From Streptomyces sp. NBC_00425 (GTDB lineage Bacteria; Actinomycetota; Actinomycetes; Streptomycetales; Streptomycetaceae): a stretch of DNA of 64,000 nt. A program made the position numbers and the translations under genes. Positions 55,391 to 63,661 of this stretch are shown here, one piece after another. The stretch is from assembly GCF_036030735.1 (NCBI RefSeq), contig NZ_CP107928.1, forward strand, positions 9,424,001-9,488,000, read 5' to 3'. A model generated the notes under the pieces. It saw nothing but the letters and a program-made list of their open reading frames with translations. It ran no database searches and was not told where the DNA came from. The first letter of the stretch is position 1. The number at the start of each line of letters is the position of its first letter.

Positions 55391-56599
55391 ATGCATATCA
55401 ATGGGGAAGGCGTTGGGTCTGCCGAGTCCACGAGGCGCGGTCCTTCGTCATGGCCGACAGGCAGGGAACTGCTCGCATTGGATGCCGAGGCTGTGCGCAC
55501 GAGCATGGAGGTGGTGTCGCTGGTGACCGCAGAGGATCTGGGCCGTTCGACGCCTTGTGCCGCCTGGACGTTACGTGAACTTCTGGCCCATATGACTGCC
55601 CAGCACGACGGCTTCGCGGCTGCGGCACGAGGGGGGAGCAGCCTTGGGCCGTGGCGGCCGCGGCCCGGCGAATCCGATCCTGTCGGCGTCTACCGGCGTT
55701 CGGCCGAACACGTCCTGGCGGCCTTCGCCGAGGAGAACGTCCTCGAGCGGTCCTTCCTGCTGCCCGAGATCGACGGCGAGCGGCCGTTCCCAGGAACCCG
55801 GGCCGTCGGATTCCATCTCGTCGACTACGTAGTGCACACGTGGGACGTGGCCAGGAGCCTGGACGTCGCGGTGGACTTCAGCTCTCCACTGCTCGCCGCC
55901 GCTTCGGCCGTAGCCCGGGCAGTCCCCGACGGTTCCACCCGCACTGCCTCCGGCGCCGCCTTCGCTCCAGGTATCTCAGACTCCCGCGAGACGCCGCTGA
56001 ACGAGATAGTCGCCCTGCTCGGACGGTCCCCCGCGTGGCCGAACGGTTCGACAGGCGCCTTCCGGCCGCTCCGTACCGACCGTCTCCATCTGAGACTGTT
56101 CGCCTCCGATGACATCGACGCCATGTACGCCTACCAAGGCCTTTCCGAGGTTGCGCGATACTTGTATCGACCACCGCGCACTCGCCAGGAATGCGCGGAT
56201 GTCATCGCCAAGATCTCGACGGCTCCCCCTTGGGCACACGATGGCGACAACCTGACGCTGGCCGTCTGCCGCAGCAGCACGCGGCAGGTCATCGGAGAGA
56301 TCGTCCTCAAACTCGCCGATGCGCATGCCCGCCAGGTGGAGATCGGCTGGATCGTCCACCCGGACCATGCCGGCCAGGGCTATGCCACCGAGGCGGCCGG
56401 AGCAGCGGCGGCGGCAGCCTTCGGCCCGCTCGGCGCGCACCGTCTCTTTGCCCGCCTCGACACGCGAAACAGCGCTTCCGTCAGGCTGTGCGAACGCCTG
56501 GGTATGCGTCGCGAAGCACACCTTGTCGAGAACGACCTCGACCGGACGGGCTGGGGCAGCGAGTACGTCTATGCGGCCCTGCCTCACGAACTGGCATGA
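55391..56599 (+). CDS. Fusion: DinB/maleylpyruvate-isomerase-like domain plus GNAT acetyltransferase
   Basis: 402 residues. Residues about 28-215 form the TIGR03086/mycothiol-dependent DinB fold (STPCAAWTLRELLAHMTAQ, GFHLVDYVVHTWDVARSLD with the metal-binding His). Residues about 225-400 are a RimJ/RimL-type acetyltransferase (FRPLRTDRLHLRLFASDDI, VEIGWIVHPDHAGQGYATE, ARLDTRNSASVRLCERLGM). Both domains look intact. DinB domains often act on mycothiol conjugates or small molecules; GNATs acetylate amines. It is divergent from the MarR gene. A detoxification function is likely, but the substrate is unknown. Confidence 0.85.
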   Translation: MHINGEGVGSAESTRRGPSSWPTGRELLALDAEAVRTSMEVVSLVTAEDLGRSTPCAAWTLRELLAHMTAQHDGFAAAARGGSSLGPWRPRPGESDPVGVYRRSAEHVLAAFAEENVLERSFLLPEIDGERPFPGTRAVGFHLVDYVVHTWDVARSLDVAVDFSSPLLAAASAVARAVPDGSTRTASGAAFAPGISDSRETPLNEIVALLGRSPAWPNGSTGAFRPLRTDRLHLRLFASDDIDAMYAYQGLSEVARYLYRPPRTRQECADVIAKISTAPPWAHDGDNLTLAVCRSSTRQVIGEIVLKLADAHARQVEIGWIVHPDHAGQGYATEAAGAAAAAAFGPLGAHRLFARLDTRNSASVRLCERLGMRREAHLVENDLDRTGWGSEYVYAALPHELA

Positions 56600-57070
56600 C
56601 GGCGGCACTCGTGGACGGGACCAAATGGTCGGGATGCCGTTGCGGAGTGAGGGCGTGCCGACGCAGGATCGGTTCGACGTCCGGCGGGCACCTGTCGGCC
56701 GGAAGCGTACGAGCGACGCGATCAGCATCCATGCCTCCGATTTCTGGGCGGAGTGGCATCTGATGGAGCTGGGGCCGGCGACGGTGTTACCGGTGCCCTT
56801 CCCGCCGACGAGCTACCGGCGGAGCCCGAAGGCGGTCAGTCAGCCTGACTCCGAGCTGTGCCACCTCTCACTGGCTGCCGAAAGGCGACATAACCCTCGA
56901 GTGTGCCCGGCGGACCGACGTGTTCACCTCCCGAGACGTGCCCGTCGGCGACATCTCGAAGCTGTACGCACGACCGCCCTGGACGACTTCCTTCACGGCT
57001 ACAAATGCCTTCGGTGCCACATGGCCCTCGGAGGTCGGCTGCCGATCAGCCGTGTGAACAACCCTGACGG
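56600..57070. other. Gap with a coding-like fragment at 56830-57058
   Basis: In one plus-strand frame without a start codon the sequence reads SLTPSCATSHWLPKGDITL, ECARRTDVFTSRDVPVGDI, SKLYARPPWTTSFTATN and ends at TGA 57056-57058. The composition is coding-like, but I do not recognise it; probably the tail of a lost gene. Confidence 0.4.
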
Positions 57071-58066
57071 TCAAAACATCTGGCGCCTTTCTGCGGTGCG
57101 GGACGGCACCTGTCCGTACGCCTCGCGGTAGTACGCGGCGAACCGGCCCAGGTGAGTGAAGCCCCAGCGCGCCGCGACGTCGGTTACCGTCCCGGACGCG
57201 GAACCGTCCGCGATGCGCAGCAGGTCCTGGTGTGCCCGGTCCAGCCGTACGCGCCGAAGGTGGGCCGCAGGGGTGGTCCCGAGGTCGGTCCGAAAACGAT
57301 CCTGGAGGGTACGGGGGCTGACCCGCGCTGCCGCAGCCATGTCCGCTACCGACACGAGCTCAGCCGCGTGTTCCTCGCAATACTCCATGGCCCGTCGTAC
57401 GGCACTCGACAGCTCAGGTCGGGCGTGCGCGGGCAGCGCGGCAGAGTGGTCCTGCGAATGGAGATCCGCCAGGCTGTGCACAAAGTTCTGTTCGCACTGC
57501 GCGGGGGTACGCGCGGTCCCCAGCCACGCGGCCATCACCGGGTCGCCGTCTGCGAGGGCGGGGGCGAAACGCAGCGCGGCGGCGGGTGGTTCGCCGGTCT
57601 GCGTGCTTACAGCGCTGTCCACCACCGCGCAGGCAAGGGCGCTCGCGCGGCGCAGGTGTTCGAGCAGCAGACCGAGCCGGCCGTCGACATCGGGGGCGGT
57701 CCAGCCGGTGACGGGTCCTTCGGGGAGGAGGTAGGCGAAGTACTTGCTGTTGCCGGGGACCTGCCACAGCAGCACCAGGACCACGCCCGTCAGCTCGCCT
57801 GCCTCCGGATCCGGCCCCCAGCCCAGCAGTTGGGCGTGCCAGCCCTCTTTCGCGTCGGCCCAGGACGGGCATTGCAGGAATCCGGCGCCGAACGCGGTGC
57901 CGAACGCGGCGCCGTCGGGGGGCGCGAGGAAGGCGTGGTAGGTCTCTGCGGAGATGGTTCGCAGGACCGGGCCCTGGCCCCGTGCTCGGCAATCGTGGCT
58001 GGGCGGAACGGGCAGTGCTGACACGGTCTGAACCTCCCCTTCTCCCCGGACCGGTCGCGGGGACAC
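57071..58066 (-). CDS. Chimeric protein: Fem-like aminoacyltransferase N-terminus plus AraC DNA-binding domain
   Basis: 331 residues. Residues 34-145 match the N-terminal half of Fem-family peptidoglycan aminoacyltransferases: VLRTISAETYHAFLA, FLQCPSWADAKEGWHAQLL, GWGPDPEAGELTGVVLVLL, KYFAYLLPEGPVTGW. The second Fem half, with the substrate site, is absent. Residues about 225-325 are a complete AraC domain: VSVADMAAAARVSPRTLQD, RRVRLDRAHQDLLRIA, AARWGFTHLGRFAAYYREA. Residues 146-224 are unassigned. The frame is unbroken through the joint. Either the Fem-like part serves as an effector domain or two genes were joined by deletion. Confidence 0.8.
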   Translation of the reverse strand: MSPRPVRGEGEVQTVSALPVPPSHDCRARGQGPVLRTISAETYHAFLAPPDGAAFGTAFGAGFLQCPSWADAKEGWHAQLLGWGPDPEAGELTGVVLVLLWQVPGNSKYFAYLLPEGPVTGWTAPDVDGRLGLLLEHLRRASALACAVVDSAVSTQTGEPPAAALRFAPALADGDPVMAAWLGTARTPAQCEQNFVHSLADLHSQDHSAALPAHARPELSSAVRRAMEYCEEHAAELVSVADMAAAARVSPRTLQDRFRTDLGTTPAAHLRRVRLDRAHQDLLRIADGSASGTVTDVAARWGFTHLGRFAAYYREAYGQVPSRTAERRQMF

Positions 58067-58837
58067 ACAGGAGCTTCACAGCGGTCCATGACCGCTCCGC
58101 GCGGCGAATGTGACGGAACCATGACCGTTCCTCACCAGTCGCCGTCACACGCCAACACGGCGGCTGACCTGGCGTTCTGCGACTCTGCAGGCAGACGCAC
58201 CCACCCCGTTCCCGGCCTTCCTGAAGGTCCCGCTGTCGCGTACCCGCTCGCCCATGCCCGCGTCCGGGCCGCCGTCGTGGCCGCGCTGCTGGCCCCGACC
58301 CCGTTCGTGATCGCGAAGGGCCGAGTAGGGCGAGCGGACGTTTCGGGTGGCGGGGGTTGGTCCGGAGTGCGGCGACGACGTTCTGGGTGCCGGCGATGCA
58401 CAGGGGCCCGCGCCTAAAGGCTGTCCCGTCAGTGCGCTGAGAAGCCGTTGTCGAACCGGGCATGAGCTTTGAGTTCCTGCTGGTCAGGAATGGTTTCGGT
58501 CGGATTGAGGGATGGTCTCGACGTTCTGTTTCCGCTAGATCGTCGAGGGGTGCGCGGTGGCGACGACGCGGGTGGTGCCGGCTCGTCGATGCCCTGGCCG
58601 CGTCTGCCGAGGAGAGCACCGTCGCGGTGGAGGCCGAAGGCAAGGAAGCGTCTGCTGCCGTGTCCGCGTCTGTGCCGTCCTGCAGGCACTAGGGAGTCGG
58701 TTTCCGCGCGGTGACGACGGCGTTGGCACCGGTGTGGCCGGAGCCGAGCAGCCGGAGACCGGATCGCCGGTGCAACCGCCGACCGGTGGTGAGCGATGAC
58801 CGGTCGGCGGTGCGTCCTGTCCGGCTTGCCCGGGGCA
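58067..58837. other. Non-coding stretch with one arm of an inverted repeat
   Basis: No gene recognised. 58560-58588 is the left arm of a perfect 29-bp inverted repeat whose other arm is the 3' end of the esterase gene. GGCTGTCCCGTCA at about 58421 looks like an insertion-sequence tip, but no transposase follows. Confidence 0.4.
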
Positions 58838-58870
58838 TTACCGACGAGCCGGCACCACCCGCGTCGTCGC
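58560..58870. repeat. Perfect 29-bp inverted repeat (58560-58588 and 58842-58870)
   Basis: The right arm is the last codons of the esterase gene (ATTRVVPARR); the left arm is the same sequence in opposite orientation. Core of each arm: GACGCGGGTGGTGCCGGC and its reverse complement. The flanks do not match, so it is a short inverted copy of the gene end. Confidence 0.85.
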
Positions 58871-59923
58871 GGTCACGCCCGGCAGGGCCCGTTCGCCGCT
58901 CAGTACCGGCAACCCGTCCCGGTCGCCCTGGAGTTCATAACGGAAGAACGCGGTCGCGTAGGCGGTCAGTGCGTCCTGCTGCCGGGAGGGGGACAGTTCC
59001 TGGGCAGGGCAGGTGCTGTCGTCCTCACCGAACAGGTACGGCGGCGTCCATGTCGTGTTGTAGTAGTTGTGGTTCGCGCCCTTCAGCGAAATCGAGTAGT
59101 CCGTCGTGGTGTTCAGCCCGGTGACGTCGTCCAGGTACTCCTGGCCACCCTCGCGGACGGCGCCGTCACAGGAGCCGGTGACCACCGCGAACGGCAGCTT
59201 GGTGATGAGCGTGTCGCTGTGGTCGCCCTGCGGGTCGTCGAACTTGACGGGAGCGAGCCCCAGGACCGCACGGACGCGCACACCGGCCGGCCATTCGCGC
59301 CGGTGCTTGTCCGATGCCTGCCACATCACGCCTTTACCGCCACGTGAGTGTCCCAGGGTACCGACGCGGGTCATGTCGACATGGCCCGTGAAGTCCGGTG
59401 CGACCGGCCGCCCGGACGGATCGACGAAGTGTCCTGCCAGCGGGCCGCCCTTGCCCGCGGCCAACTGCTGCCACAGCCGCAGGTGTTCGTTGACCAGCCG
59501 GGCACGGTCGCCGTAGTCGAAGGACGTCTGGTTGATGGCGTCCACGCTGATCGACACTGCGACGAAACCGCGGGCGGCCAGCGCGGAGCCCAGAGAGTCG
59601 TAGCCGCGGTAACTCGGGAACGGGCGCGAGCCCTCCGTGCAGGGCCAGTAAACGGCGTCCTGGGAGTCACAGGCCCACCAGGAGCCGTGTGCCATGACGA
59701 TCAGGGGGAGCCGGCCGGGGAGGTGCCGCGGATAGTGCACCCTCGCGCGCACCTCGCTGACCGTGCCGGACTCGGAGTCGGTGAACGCCGTGTCACCCAG
59801 GTCGTACTCGGCGAGCGCGACCGAGCCGCCACTGTCCTGCGCCGTGGCGGGCACTTGTACGCCCACCGACAGCAGGGCGGAGACGAGTAGCAGCGCGGCG
59901 GCCAGACGGGTCGTGATTCTCAT
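58838..59923 (-). CDS. Secreted alpha/beta hydrolase (esterase/lipase type)
   Basis: 361 residues from ATG 59923. Signal peptide LAAALLLVSALLSVGVQVP, cleavage near ATAQDS. The oxyanion region is LIVMAHGSWWACDSQDA, nucleophile elbow GTLGHSRGGKGVMW, and His in SLKGANHNYYNTTW; a Cys pair suggests disulfides. It begins 8 bp after the stop of the M1 peptidase gene, so it is the third gene of a secreted-hydrolase operon. Its 3' end coincides with the right arm of an inverted repeat, so a longer ancestral C-terminus may have been lost. Substrate unknown. Confidence 0.87.
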   Translation of the reverse strand: MRITTRLAAALLLVSALLSVGVQVPATAQDSGGSVALAEYDLGDTAFTDSESGTVSEVRARVHYPRHLPGRLPLIVMAHGSWWACDSQDAVYWPCTEGSRPFPSYRGYDSLGSALAARGFVAVSISVDAINQTSFDYGDRARLVNEHLRLWQQLAAGKGGPLAGHFVDPSGRPVAPDFTGHVDMTRVGTLGHSRGGKGVMWQASDKHRREWPAGVRVRAVLGLAPVKFDDPQGDHSDTLITKLPFAVVTGSCDGAVREGGQEYLDDVTGLNTTTDYSISLKGANHNYYNTTWTPPYLFGEDDSTCPAQELSPSRQQDALTAYATAFFRYELQGDRDGLPVLSGERALPGVTATTRVVPARR

Positions 59924-59931
59924 GGGTGATC

Positions 59932-61407
59932 TCACGACCCGCTCGACGTAGTGCGCGCCGTGGCCGTTGCGCCGGCGTGTCCGGCTGCCGGGTCGAGCGA
60001 CCCGAGGGATCCCGGGAAGAGGTATTTCTTCTCCGGAACGGTGGTGCCATGCACCCATGAGCTGAAGAAGCCGGTGAGGTCCTTGCCGGAGACCTTCTCG
60101 ATGAGCGCCTCGAACTGCGGCCAGGACGCGTTGCCGTAGCGGTGGTCGCGCTGCCAGCGCTTGAGGGTGCCGAAGAACGCCGCGTCGCCGACCGTACGGC
60201 GCAGGGCGTGCAGCATCATGGACCCCTTGAAGTACAGGGCGCTGTCCAGTTCACGGCCCTGGCCGGGGTCGTACAGCTTCGTCGTCCAGAACTCGGGGTC
60301 CGCCGTGCTCTCCTCCACCATGCCGCGGTAGAAGGTCTCGTCCAGATTGTCTCCGTCCTTCTCGTACCACAGCTGGACGGCGTACTGGGCGAAGCACTCG
60401 GCCAGGCAGCCGTCGCGCCAGTCGGAGATGGAGATGCTGTTGCCGAACCACGCGTGGGTGTTCTCGTGGACCATGGAGACGTCGAAGAACCCCCCGTGGT
60501 ACGTCGGGCGGCTCTGTGTCTCCAGGGCGAGTGGGCCGTTGTCGTCTTCGTTGCCGGTGATGACGATCGCCCCGGCCGAGGAGAAGGGGTACGGGCCGAA
60601 CTTCGAAGCCAGGAAGTCGATGATCTCCGGCAGCTGCGCCTCCTTATCCCGCTCGATGCGGGACCCGGGGCTGTAGGCGTTGATGACGGGGGTGCCGTCG
60701 GAGAGCTTCGAGGTGCGCATCGTGAACTTGTCGATGGCGATGGTGCTGAGGAATGTGGCCATCGGCCGGTCCTCGTACCAGCGGAACGTGCTCGTGCCCT
60801 GCTGGGTGGTCGTGTCGCCGGGCTGCCCGTTGCCGACCACCGTCCAGCCGGTGGGGACCGTGGCCGTGAGCCGGAAGGTCGCCTTGTCCGAGGGGTGGTC
60901 GTTGGCCGGGTACCAGGCCGTGGCGGCGTGCGGCTCGCCCGACACGTTCGCGCCGCCGTCGGCGAGGGTGTGCCAGCCTTCGCCGACCGGTTCGCCGGAG
61001 TAGCGGACGCGTACGGAGAAGCGCGTGTTCTTCGCCATCGGTCGGGCGGGGGTGATGACGAGCTCGTGCGCGCCCTCGCGGGAGACCACGCGGGCGGGTG
61101 TGCCGTCCACGGTGACGGAGGTGACCTGGAAGCCTTCCAGGTCGAGGTGAAAGCGGTCCAGGTCCTGTGTCGCGACGGCCTGCACCGTGGTGTCGCCCTC
61201 CAGATGGCGGGGGCGGGCCGGGTCGTAGTTCACGCGGACGTCGTACTCGGACACGTCGTAGCCGGAGTTGCCGTCGTCGGGGAAGTACGGGTCACCGACG
61301 CCGGAGTCGCCGGGAGCAGCGGAGGCGGGCAGGGCGGTGAGCACGATTCCGGTGGCCAGGGCCGTGGCCAGGGTGGTGCGGCGGCCATATTTCAAGCGGG
61401 CAGGCAT
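59932..61407 (-). CDS. Secreted M1-family metallopeptidase
   Basis: 491 residues with signal peptide (TTLATALATGIVLTALPAS, cleavage near SAAPG). The zinc site is VHENTHAWFGNS near residue 300, HExxH, with the third ligand in AECFAQYAVQLW. The exopeptidase loop, normally GAMEN, reads GPLALETQS. The family removes N-terminal residues from peptides; this short secreted branch is common in Streptomyces. Its gene lies 61 bp after the M28 peptidase stop and 8 bp before the esterase start: an operon of exported digestive enzymes. Confidence 0.92.
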   Translation of the reverse strand: MPARLKYGRRTTLATALATGIVLTALPASAAPGDSGVGDPYFPDDGNSGYDVSEYDVRVNYDPARPRHLEGDTTVQAVATQDLDRFHLDLEGFQVTSVTVDGTPARVVSREGAHELVITPARPMAKNTRFSVRVRYSGEPVGEGWHTLADGGANVSGEPHAATAWYPANDHPSDKATFRLTATVPTGWTVVGNGQPGDTTTQQGTSTFRWYEDRPMATFLSTIAIDKFTMRTSKLSDGTPVINAYSPGSRIERDKEAQLPEIIDFLASKFGPYPFSSAGAIVITGNEDDNGPLALETQSRPTYHGGFFDVSMVHENTHAWFGNSISISDWRDGCLAECFAQYAVQLWYEKDGDNLDETFYRGMVEESTADPEFWTTKLYDPGQGRELDSALYFKGSMMLHALRRTVGDAAFFGTLKRWQRDHRYGNASWPQFEALIEKVSGKDLTGFFSSWVHGTTVPEKKYLFPGSLGSLDPAAGHAGATATARTTSSGS

Positions 61408-61468
61408 GCGTCAGCTCCTTCAAGGCGTTCAGGGCGTTCAGGGGAGGTGTCGAGAGGCCGGGACTGGG

Positions 61469-62407
61469 TCAGGGGCGCGCGGCGAGCTGCCAGACCGTGC
61501 TGATGAACGCGTTGGTGCTGGTCGTCTCGGTCACCGGGTCCGCGTTCTCGACGCGGTCGCACGCCTCGTGAGTGCAGTCGTCGAGCCCTGTGGCGAAGCC
61601 GCCCACCGGGATGCCCGCGTCACCGAACGAGACATGGTCGCTGCCGCCGATGCCGATCTTCACCGTGCGCAGATTTCGGGCCGCGAAGTACGCCTTGAAG
61701 GCCTCGGCCGCTGCAGGGTCGTCCTGGACGACGAGCCAGGGCCGGTTGTTCTTGGTGCCGGCCATGTCGACGTTCAGGTAGACGTCGATCCGGTCGCGTT
61801 CGGCGGCGGGCAACTCCCGCACATAGGCACTGGATCCCACCGTTCCGGCCTCCTCAGCGCCCCACCAGGCGAAACGCAGATGACTGTTGGGCTTGAGGCC
61901 GGATTCGGACACCTCAAGGGCGGTAGCGAGCAGGGCGGCGGAGCCGGAGCCGTTGTCGTTGATGCCGGGGCCGGTCTCCACGCTGTCGAGGTGCGCCCCG
62001 GTGAACACGATGTGTTCGGGGTCGCCGCCGGGCCAGTCCGCGATGAGGTTGTAGCCGGTGGCGCCGTTGTGCGTGAAGCGGTGCAGGCTGGTACGGAAAC
62101 CGGCCCTGTCCAGCGCGGCTTTCACATAGGCGACCGAGTCGCGGTAACCCTGGGTGCCGTGGGCGCGGTTGCCGCCGTTGCGGTCAGCGATCCGCTGCAA
62201 GGCGCCCAGGTGCGGCATGACCTGGTCGGCGGTGACGACGGGCGGGGTGACGTCCGTACGGGGTTCGGCCATGGCGGCGGGGGCGCCGGCCACGACGGCG
62301 GCAGACAGGCCGAGGACCGCGGTCGCGCGGCGGAGGCGGGAGGATGCGCGGGGCCGGGGCGTGCGGGGGCCGGCTGTACGGCGACCTGGCGTGCTGATCG
62401 GGTGCAT
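61469..62407 (-). CDS. Secreted M28-family aminopeptidase
   Basis: 312 residues. Twin-Arg-like basic N-terminus (SRLRRATAVLGLSAAVVAG) and cleavage near AMAEPR. Two-zinc site: FTGAHLDSVETGPGINDNG (His and Asp), WWGAEEAGTVGSSAYV (Glu pair), NVDMAGTKN and GGSDHVSFGDAGIP. It is close to the Streptomyces griseus-type aminopeptidase, which cleaves hydrophobic N-terminal residues; the CTHEACD segment suggests a disulfide. First gene of the three-gene secreted operon. A GC-rich region lies upstream without a clear promoter. Confidence 0.93.
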   Translation of the reverse strand: MHPISTPGRRTAGPRTPRPRASSRLRRATAVLGLSAAVVAGAPAAMAEPRTDVTPPVVTADQVMPHLGALQRIADRNGGNRAHGTQGYRDSVAYVKAALDRAGFRTSLHRFTHNGATGYNLIADWPGGDPEHIVFTGAHLDSVETGPGINDNGSGSAALLATALEVSESGLKPNSHLRFAWWGAEEAGTVGSSAYVRELPAAERDRIDVYLNVDMAGTKNNRPWLVVQDDPAAAEAFKAYFAARNLRTVKIGIGGSDHVSFGDAGIPVGGFATGLDDCTHEACDRVENADPVTETTSTNAFISTVWQLAARP

Positions 62408-62554
62408 CGGTGCGCGCCCCTCCGAGGGGGTTGATGGCGGGTGCGCCCGGGTGCCCGGGCGCGGGAGACCACGAACAAGGCGGTTGTGATGCCCTGGACT
62501 CCGGATGGAGAGACGGGGTTGCCGCGCACCGTGTTGTAAAGAGATGGCAAAGTG

Positions 62555-62800
62555 TCAGGAGACGTATCCGGCCGCACCGCAGGAGGAACCGCCCGGCGGC
62601 TTCGCCCCCGAGGCCGACGGTCTAGGACGCTCGCGCGGCGGCCTCCAGTCCAGCAGCCGGTCGAGGACCACCTGCTTGCCCGGGGTGTCGGTGGCGACCT
62701 CGGCGGCGAGGTGGTCGAGTACGGCGTCGGGCCCGCCGCCGGATACGACGTGCAGCGCGACGGGCAGCCCGTCCAGCAGCCTGCGGGGACTGGTCCCGCT
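62555..62800 (-). pseudogene. AraC-type regulator, cupin-domain fragment
   Basis: The minus strand reads RLLDGLPVALHVVSGGGPD, AVLDHLAAEVATDTPGKQV and VLDRLLDW, the pattern of the cupin_6 sensor domain of actinobacterial AraC regulators. It then degenerates (RPPRERPRPSASGAKPPG). The N-terminal part is cut off at about 62800, where IS5-type transposase sequence begins. No DNA-binding domain remains. Confidence 0.55.
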
Positions 62801-62839
62801 GCGTGGTCGACTCCTCCCACGGCAGAGCGCTGAAAGGGG

Positions 62840-63380
62840 GATCCACACGGGCCCCTCGCCAGTCGACCGAGGCCGGGCCGGCTCGAAGCACCACCTGATC
62901 ACCGACGGACACGGCACCCCGCTCGCCGTCCTGCTGACCGGCGGCAACCGCAACGACGTCACCCAACTCCTGCCCCTGCTCGACGCGATCCCGCCGGTCC
63001 GCGGCAGGATCGGCCGGCCCCGCCGCAAGCGGGACTCGCTATGTGCCGACCGCGGCTACGACCACGACATCTACCGCGATCAGGTCCGCGCCCGCGGCAT
63101 CGTGCCCGTGATCGCCCCGCCGCGGCACCCTGCACGGCACCGGACTGGGCACCTACCGCTGGGTGGTCGAGCGAAGTCTTGCGTGGCTGCACGGCTTCCG
63201 ACGTCTGCGCATCCGATGGGAACGGCGAGCCGGCATCCACGAAGCGTTCCTCAAACTCGCCCGCTGCCTCATCACTTACCGACAACTCGGCTCATTGAGT
63301 CAGCCGTTGTCAGGTTGCGCCAGATGGCCTGCCGAGGAGGGGTTTCGAGCTGCTTGGGGAGCTTCTTCTGCTTCCCTTTG
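62840..63380 (+). pseudogene. IS5-family (IS427-like) transposase, C-terminal half, frameshifted
   Basis: Frame one reads GPSPVDRGRAGSKHHLITD, HGTPLAVLLTGGNRNDVTQ and SLCADRGYDHDIYRDQVRA, including the second catalytic Asp. One extra C at about 63115-63122 shifts the frame; frame two continues GTGLGTYRWVVERSLAWLH with the last catalytic Glu, then RRLRIRWERRAGIHEAF. The N-terminal half is missing. It interrupts the AraC fragment. Confidence 0.85.
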
Positions 63381-63661
63381 ATGATCGCGCTCTCATTTTG
63401 AGGTGCGCCCTGGACTGTTTCAGTAAAGGGCCTCGAGATCGGGATCCCTTTTCTGCTGGAACTTGTCCTCCGGTCCTTGACCGATCCGCACCGTCCCGGC
63501 AATCCGATACGCGCGGATCTGCCGGCGGAGAACGGATAGCGAGCGGTCGTCCGCCACTCATATGCTGCACTCGATCGGCGAGTACGGCCAAACCCGGCGA
63601 AGGCATGCAGCACTTGCGAGGGCGCGGCAACGGCAGCACGTCAGAAACAGGGGGATTGAAG
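63381..63661. other. Gap before the last gene
   Basis: No gene recognised. The ribosome site for the last gene (CAGGGGGATTGAAG) lies at its right end. The A/T-richer patch at about 63380-63430 could hold a promoter. Confidence 0.35.
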
